From positions 1 through 6,929 of the forward strand of contig CAIUZX010000522.1 in the NCBI GenBank assembly GCA_903903715.1: 6,929 nt of DNA, read 5' to 3'. A program made the translations under genes and the position numbers. Shown one piece after another: positions 5,769 through 6,929 of the stretch. Source of the stretch: an uncultured Caulobacterales bacterium. GTDB taxonomy: Bacteria > Pseudomonadota > Alphaproteobacteria > Caulobacterales > Caulobacteraceae. Within the stretch, counting starts at the first letter, position 1, and each line of letters opens with the position of its first letter. Under the pieces are notes generated by a model. It ran no database searches. It was not told the origin of the DNA and saw only the letters and a program-made list of their open reading frames with translations.

Positions 5769-6784
5769 GGCTTCGCCTCCGCCTTCGCGCTATAGCGCCG
5801 CGACCACTCGTCGATGATGCGGTCACGGTTGCGGGAGGACTCCGTGAGGTCGATCTTGGCCAACCGCGCCTCGAGGTCGCTGGGCAGATTGGCCGGCCGT
5901 TCAGACAGGGCGGGGTCGGCGACCACCGCAAAGTTTTTTGCGAAAAGACGCTGCGCCTCGCGGGAAACCGCCCAGTCGATGAAGGTCTTGGCCGCGCGTT
6001 CGTGCGGTGTGCCGGCGACCAGAGCCGTCGTCTCCATGTCCCAGCCCACGCCCTCCGCCGGGAAGACCACCTCGACGGGCAGCCCTTGCGTCTTGGCCTC
6101 AGCGGCGCGGAAGTCTATCGACACGCCGATGGGGATCTCGCCGCGCGCGACGTCCTTGCACGGCTTGGAGCCGGAATGGGTGTAGCTGGCGATGTTCTGG
6201 TGCAGCCCGTCCATATAGGCCCAGCCCTTCGCCTCGCCGAAGATCTGCAGCCAGGCGTTCACCGCGAGGAGACCAGTGCCGGACGAAGCCGGGTTGGGCA
6301 TCTCGATCATGCCGCGATACACCGGGGCCGTCAGGTCCTCCCACCGGGCGGGGATCGGCAGGTTGTGCTTGCGCGCCTCATCGGTATTCACGCAGACGAC
6401 GGCGGACCAAAGCGCCTCCCCCGTCCAGTGCGGCGGATTGCGCGGATCGCGAAAGCGCGGCTTCAGCCGCTCAGCGTCCTTGGGCGCATAGGGGGCCAGC
6501 AGGCCCTTATCGTCGAGCTGCATCATCGAGGCGGCGGAAAGGGCGAAGACCACGTCCGCACGCTCGGCCTTGCGCTCGGCCAGCAGCTTGGCGGTGATGA
6601 CGCCGGTGGAGTCCCGCACCCACAGAAGTTCGATCTCGGGATGGGCCGCCTTGAAGCTCGCCGTGTAACCTGGCAGCTGGTCCGCCTCCGACGCCGTGTA
6701 CACCACCAGCTTTTCAGACCGCGAACACGCCGCGAGGGCGCAGAGCATGAGCATGGCGGACAGGGCGGTCTTGATACGTCGCAT
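5765..6784 (-). CDS. phnS2: 2-aminoethylphosphonate ABC transporter substrate-binding lipoprotein
   Basis: 339 residues. The N-terminus is a lipoprotein signal: MRRIK, a hydrophobic core, then LAAC with Cys20 as the lipidated residue. Ser21 follows, so there is no Asp +2 retention signal. The mature part is a periplasmic two-lobed binding protein of the Fe(III)/AEP-binding group, starting LVVYTASEADQLPGYTASF. Blocks at 163-171 (PNPASSGTG), 187-191 (GWAYM) and 198-209 (IASYTHSGSKPC) match my recollection of the PhnS2 proteins of AEP operons. The Ser/Thr-rich PNPASSGTG and HSGSK segments are plausible phosphonate-contacting loops. ATG at 6784 has GGAG 5 bases upstream. It is the first gene of the four-gene operon, after a gap of about 115 bases, and presumably the most highly expressed. 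An iron-binding role is the main alternative, but the downstream phnZ argues against it. Confidence 0.9.
   Translation of the reverse strand: MRRIKTALSAMLMLCALAACSRSEKLVVYTASEADQLPGYTASFKAAHPEIELLWVRDSTGVITAKLLAERKAERADVVFALSAASMMQLDDKGLLAPYAPKDAERLKPRFRDPRNPPHWTGEALWSAVVCVNTDEARKHNLPIPARWEDLTAPVYRGMIEMPNPASSGTGLLAVNAWLQIFGEAKGWAYMDGLHQNIASYTHSGSKPCKDVARGEIPIGVSIDFRAAEAKTQGLPVEVVFPAEGVGWDMETTALVAGTPHERAAKTFIDWAVSREAQRLFAKNFAVVADPALSERPANLPSDLEARLAKIDLTESSRNRDRIIDEWSRRYSAKAEAKP
5776..5780 (-). promoter_or_regulatory. Ribosome binding site supporting the TTG start of the ATPase gene
   Basis: GGAGG on the leftward strand, inside the last codons of the binding-protein gene and 7 bases before the TTG at 5768. 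The strong core and ideal spacing may compensate for the rare start codon. Confidence 0.65.
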
Positions 6785-6789
6785 ACGCG

Positions 6790-6793
6790 CTCC
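6790..6793 (-). promoter_or_regulatory. Ribosome binding site of the binding-protein gene
   Basis: GGAG (within CCGGAG) on the leftward strand, 5 bases before the ATG at 6784. It supports the chosen start and the full lipoprotein signal. Confidence 0.55.
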
Positions 6794-6859
6794 GGCACGG
6801 GCAGGAACCGGATTCGTCCCGGCGGAATGCAGCTAAACCGTTATGCCGCGACCCGCGCT

Positions 6860-6877
6860 ATCTCGGATTTGTGACGC
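6860..6877 (-). promoter_or_regulatory. Weak Pho-box-like sequence upstream of the AEP operon
   Basis: The leftward strand reads GCGTCAC-AAAT-CCGAGAT, about 75 bases before the start of the binding-protein gene. Against CTGTCAY-N4-CTGTCAY the halves score 5/7 and 4/7, in the correct 11-base register and with an A/T-rich linker. This is close to what chance could give. I see no convincing -35/-10 pair in 6785-6899. Confidence 0.15.
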
Positions 6878-6899
6878 CTGAGGATCAAATCTCGCCCGG

Positions 6900-6929
6900 T
6901 CAGGCGCGGTAGCGGTCGAACGCGTCGCC
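6900..6929 (-). CDS. C-terminal end of an unidentified upstream leftward gene
   Basis: Read leftward from the window edge, ten codons give GDAFDRYRA followed by TGA. The reading looks like coding sequence (GC at third positions, mixed polar residues), and the rightward frames around it are broken by stops. It is too short to assign. In other PhnZ operons the AEP hydroxylase PhnY or a regulator is commonly nearby, but nothing in these nine residues identifies either. A gap of about 115 bases separates it from the binding-protein gene. Confidence 0.4.
   Translation of the reverse strand, partial: GDAFDRYRA

Noticed and set aside
6876..6905. GCCTGA ... TCAGGC inverted repeat near the end of the upstream gene fragment
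   Set aside because: A six-base stem with an 18-base loop and no T-run is too weak to call a terminator or operator.
1..6929. CRISPR array, tRNA/rRNA genes, insertion sequence, toxin-antitoxin or defence genes
   Set aside because: I looked on both strands and saw no direct-repeat array, no transposase or recombinase motifs, and no RNA gene. The window is accounted for by the genes and repeat listed.

Overview
The window is GC-rich, tightly packed bacterial DNA. It most resembles an oligotrophic alphaproteobacterium of the Caulobacterales or a relative. The reasons are the strong GC bias at third codon positions, a TTGACGG box of the type used by Caulobacter housekeeping promoters, and an intergenic palindromic element like the short mosaic repeats common in alphaproteobacteria. 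This assignment is an inference; there is no rRNA or marker gene to settle it.

Left part (1-2355). A leftward gene, cut by the window edge, encodes an exported protein that reaches a metallophosphoesterase motif just before the cut. It diverges from a rightward gene for a membrane-bound hybrid histidine kinase (six likely membrane helices, HisKA, HATPase, C-terminal receiver). The gap of about 180 bases between them holds a good candidate promoter for the kinase. It also holds a possible Pho box facing the phosphoesterase.

Middle (2353-2456). The kinase gene and the phosphonate operon converge on a 104-base composite palindromic element. Its inverted ends (TAGAGCA and TGCTCTA) supply the TAG stop codons of both genes.

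Right part (2454-6784). Four leftward genes form one compact operon: a lipoprotein substrate-binding protein, an ABC ATPase, a fused double permease, and an HD-domain oxygenase of the PhnZ type. The first three match the 2-aminoethylphosphonate (AEP) uptake systems of the PhnS2/PhnT2/PhnU2 kind. The last keeps the di-iron ligand pattern of PhnZ, which cleaves the C-P bond of 2-amino-1-hydroxyethylphosphonate to glycine and phosphate. The model is uptake of AEP from the periplasm followed by oxidative cleavage in the cytoplasm. The hydroxylase that must act before PhnZ (PhnY) is not in the window. It may lie upstream, where the last nine codons of another leftward gene are visible. All three downstream genes begin with non-ATG codons embedded in the end of the preceding gene, so translational coupling is likely.

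The operon belongs to a known class. The less ordinary points are the stop-codon-donating repeat, the run of TTG/GTG/GTG coupled starts, and the possible Pho boxes.
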